From Propionibacteriaceae bacterium UBA6238 (GTDB taxonomy: Bacteria > Actinomycetota > Actinomycetes > Propionibacteriales > Propionibacteriaceae), in NCBI GenBank assembly GCA_002441465.1, contig DJWE01000030.1:1-7023 (forward strand): a DNA stretch of 7,023 nt, given 5' to 3'. The position numbers were made by a program, and so were the translations under genes. The notes beneath the pieces are model-generated. The model did no database searches and was not told the DNA's origin. It saw only the letters and a program-made list of their open reading frames with translations. Below are positions 5,733 to 7,023 of this stretch, piece by piece; positions within the stretch are counted from its first letter, which is position 1; every line of letters starts with the position of its first letter.

Positions 5733-6860
5733 TCAGGTCTTGAGCAGCACCTTGAGGTCTTCGGCCAGCCGTTCGAGCTGACAGACAATCTCCAGCGAGG
5801 CATCCTGGGTGCCGACCACGCGCATCATGAAGTCGTTGGCCATGTTGGCGACCTGCTCCTCCTGCTTTTCCATCAGGCCGAGATGGACGAAGGCCTTGGT
5901 CAGCGTTTCCTGGAAATCGATCATCACCTGCGTCAGCTCGAAGCAGTTGCGCCGGTAATTGGCCTGGACGCCATCGAGCGTGCCGTAGAGACGCGGCAGG
6001 GCCTTTTCGATGCCGGCGCGCCGGTGCTGGGCCAGCATTTCGGATTCGATGGCACGCAACCGAGCATCGGCTCCTTCGGCCAGCAGGGCGCCGTTGTCGC
6101 GGATGCGCCCGCTGCGCTCGGCATCGTCCAGCGGCATGTTGTTGACCATCAGCGTGACGCGCCCGTAGTTGAATACGCAGCGCGACTTGAACTGGAAAAT
6201 TCGGCCGCTTTCGCGAACGTGATTGAGCACCGAGACCTCGAGCGGTACATCGCGGCCATTCTGGCTCAGGGAAAGCGTCTGATCGCCAAGGCGCATTTGC
6301 ACCGCCGCCAGCAGGTCGTATTGACGCATCGCATTGAGCAGCTCACTGGCCAGTTCGTCGACCGTATTGCAGGCGAAGGATTTGCTGAGAAACTGCAGCA
6401 CGACACCCAGTTCCCCCATGCTGACCATGGCCGCCATGGCGGTGCGCTGGGCGTAGCCGGCCTGCTCGTTGAGCGCCTTTTTCTCGGCCAGGATACGGCT
6501 GGCGACTTTGAGCTTGCCGAGCAACTCGGCCGGCTCGAAGGGTTTCTGGATGAAATCGTCGCCGCCGGCCTCGTAGCAGAGCAGGCGGGTTTCAGTGTCG
6601 TCATGACCGGAAACGAAAAGCACGGGAATATGCTGGGTTTCCCAATCGTCCTTCAGGCGACGGCAGAGATCGTAGCCATCCATGACCGGCATCGAGACGT
6701 CGAGCAGAAAAAGATCGGGCTTGGCCTCGGCCAGCCGGGCCAGACAAGCCTCACCCGAAGAAAAAGTCTCCAGGTGGCCGACATCGGCCAGGATGGCGGC
6801 CAGCATGTCCAGAATCAACGGATCGTCATCGACGACAAATATTCGCAGGCGGTCCGTCAT
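5733..6860 (-). CDS. Response regulator, REC domain with long uncharacterised C-terminal region
   Basis: The product is a 375-residue two-component receiver protein. The REC domain covers residues 5-120: the acidic pocket D11-D12, phosphoacceptor D54 in LLDVSMPVMDGYDL, S84 in VLFVSGHDD, and K106 in IQKPFEP are all in place, so it should be phosphorylated by a histidine kinase, none of which is encoded here. The rest carries no recognisable DNA-binding, GGDEF, EAL or HD-GYP output. Residues about 137-240 (MAAMVSMGELGVVLQFLSKSF, then QYDLLAAVQMRLGD, then NYGRVTLMVNNMPLDD) look like a GAF-like sensor fold, and about 250-375 is mostly helical. I recall similar REC proteins in Rhodocyclaceae and other proteobacteria, but their function is unknown to me. 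The start at 6860 has GGAG 8 bases upstream. It converges with miaA and lies downstream of an RND pump gene. Several phenylalanine codons are TTT. Confidence 0.9.
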   Translation of the reverse strand: MTDRLRIFVVDDDPLILDMLAAILADVGHLETFSSGEACLARLAEAKPDLFLLDVSMPVMDGYDLCRRLKDDWETQHIPVLFVSGHDDTETRLLCYEAGGDDFIQKPFEPAELLGKLKVASRILAEKKALNEQAGYAQRTAMAAMVSMGELGVVLQFLSKSFACNTVDELASELLNAMRQYDLLAAVQMRLGDQTLSLSQNGRDVPLEVSVLNHVRESGRIFQFKSRCVFNYGRVTLMVNNMPLDDAERSGRIRDNGALLAEGADARLRAIESEMLAQHRRAGIEKALPRLYGTLDGVQANYRRNCFELTQVMIDFQETLTKAFVHLGLMEKQEEQVANMANDFMMRVVGTQDASLEIVCQLERLAEDLKVLLKT

Positions 6861-6868
6861 GACAATTA

Positions 6869-6917
6869 CTCCACTTTAATTTTTGTTTATTCTGTTATTT
6901 TTGGTGAAATACCGCAA
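6869..6917 (-). promoter_or_regulatory. Leader and possible promoter of the response regulator
   Basis: This is the only A+T-rich stretch in the window. On the minus strand it holds TTGCGG (6917-6912), 17 bases, CAGAAT (6894-6889), then a GGAG ribosome site (6872-6869) 8 bases before the ATG at 6860. The -35 and -10 matches are partial. The sharp rise in A and T just ahead of the gene still suggests it has its own promoter rather than only read-through from the RND gene. Confidence 0.4.
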
Positions 6918-6926
6918 GCATCAATT

Positions 6927-7023
6927 TCACTCGGCAACGGCTTCCTTCCGGGCGGCAAGCAGCGAATAGACGGTCGGCACGACGAACAGCGTGAAGAAGG
7001 TGCCGAGCAGCAGGCCGCCGACG
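6927..7023 (-). CDS. RND family efflux transporter, C-terminal end (rest outside window)
   Basis: RND pumps are proton-driven inner-membrane exporters that work with a periplasmic adaptor and an outer-membrane channel. Only the last 31 codons and the TGA stop (6929-6927) are here, reading VGGLLLGTFFTLFVVPTVYS and then LLAARKEAVAE. The G-G-L-L-x-x-T-x-x-T-L-F-V-V-P-x-x-Y signature is the end of the last transmembrane helix of AcrB/MexB-type (HAE1) pumps. A Gram-negative RND pump end fits the proteobacterial assignment of this side. The substrate cannot be told from this fragment. The stop lies 66 bases before the start of the response regulator on the same strand. Confidence 0.88.
   Translation of the reverse strand, partial: VGGLLLGTFFTLFVVPTVYSLLAARKEAVAE

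Noticed and set aside
1..7023. CRISPR arrays, tRNA or rRNA genes, insertion sequences, att sites
   Set aside because: No regularly spaced repeats, no tRNA-like fold with a CCA end, no transposase or integrase, and no direct repeats flanking a segment were found on reading both strands.

Overview
The window holds two stretches of sequence that do not look like they come from the same genome. Positions 1 to about 4740 read as a high-GC actinobacterium (order Propionibacteriales is my best guess, from the gene order and protein style). The order is recA, recX, rny (RNase Y), miaB, all on the plus strand, followed by a small Rv0909/MT0933-like antitoxin-family gene on the minus strand. From the start of miaA (about 4741-4830) to the end, the sequence reads as a betaproteobacterium, probably Rhodocyclaceae-like (Dechloromonas/Accumulibacter relatives). 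It has a proteobacterial MiaA, then on the minus strand a response regulator and the C-terminal end of an RND efflux pump.

Left part: recA (3' end only) and recX are 5 bases apart and form the usual recombinase/recombinase-modulator pair. After about 200 bases of non-coding DNA comes rny, the membrane-anchored endoribonuclease that starts mRNA decay. It is followed 48 bases later by miaB, which methylthiolates i6A37 in tRNA. A strong hairpin after miaB separates it from the convergent 57-residue antitoxin-family gene. That gene has its own well-formed promoter and Shine-Dalgarno site, and no toxin gene lies beside it.

Right part: miaA makes the i6A37 that MiaB acts on, so the two enzymes serve one pathway even though the two sequences appear to come from different phyla. 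miaA converges with a REC-domain response regulator that carries a long C-terminal region of uncertain function. Upstream of the regulator on the same strand is the last 31 codons of an RND transporter.

The most notable point is the switch inside the first part of miaA. Actinobacteria commonly have their own miaA just after miaB, and the switch sits at the highly conserved P-loop codons. This is what a metagenome assembly error across a shared stretch of miaA would produce. Phenylalanine codons agree: all 34 I read on the left are TTC, whereas 5 of 12 in miaA are TTT, the first at about 4828. I found no new defence, mobile or regulatory system, no RNA gene, no CRISPR array and no insertion sequence. 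No stretch longer than 300 bases lacks a gene.
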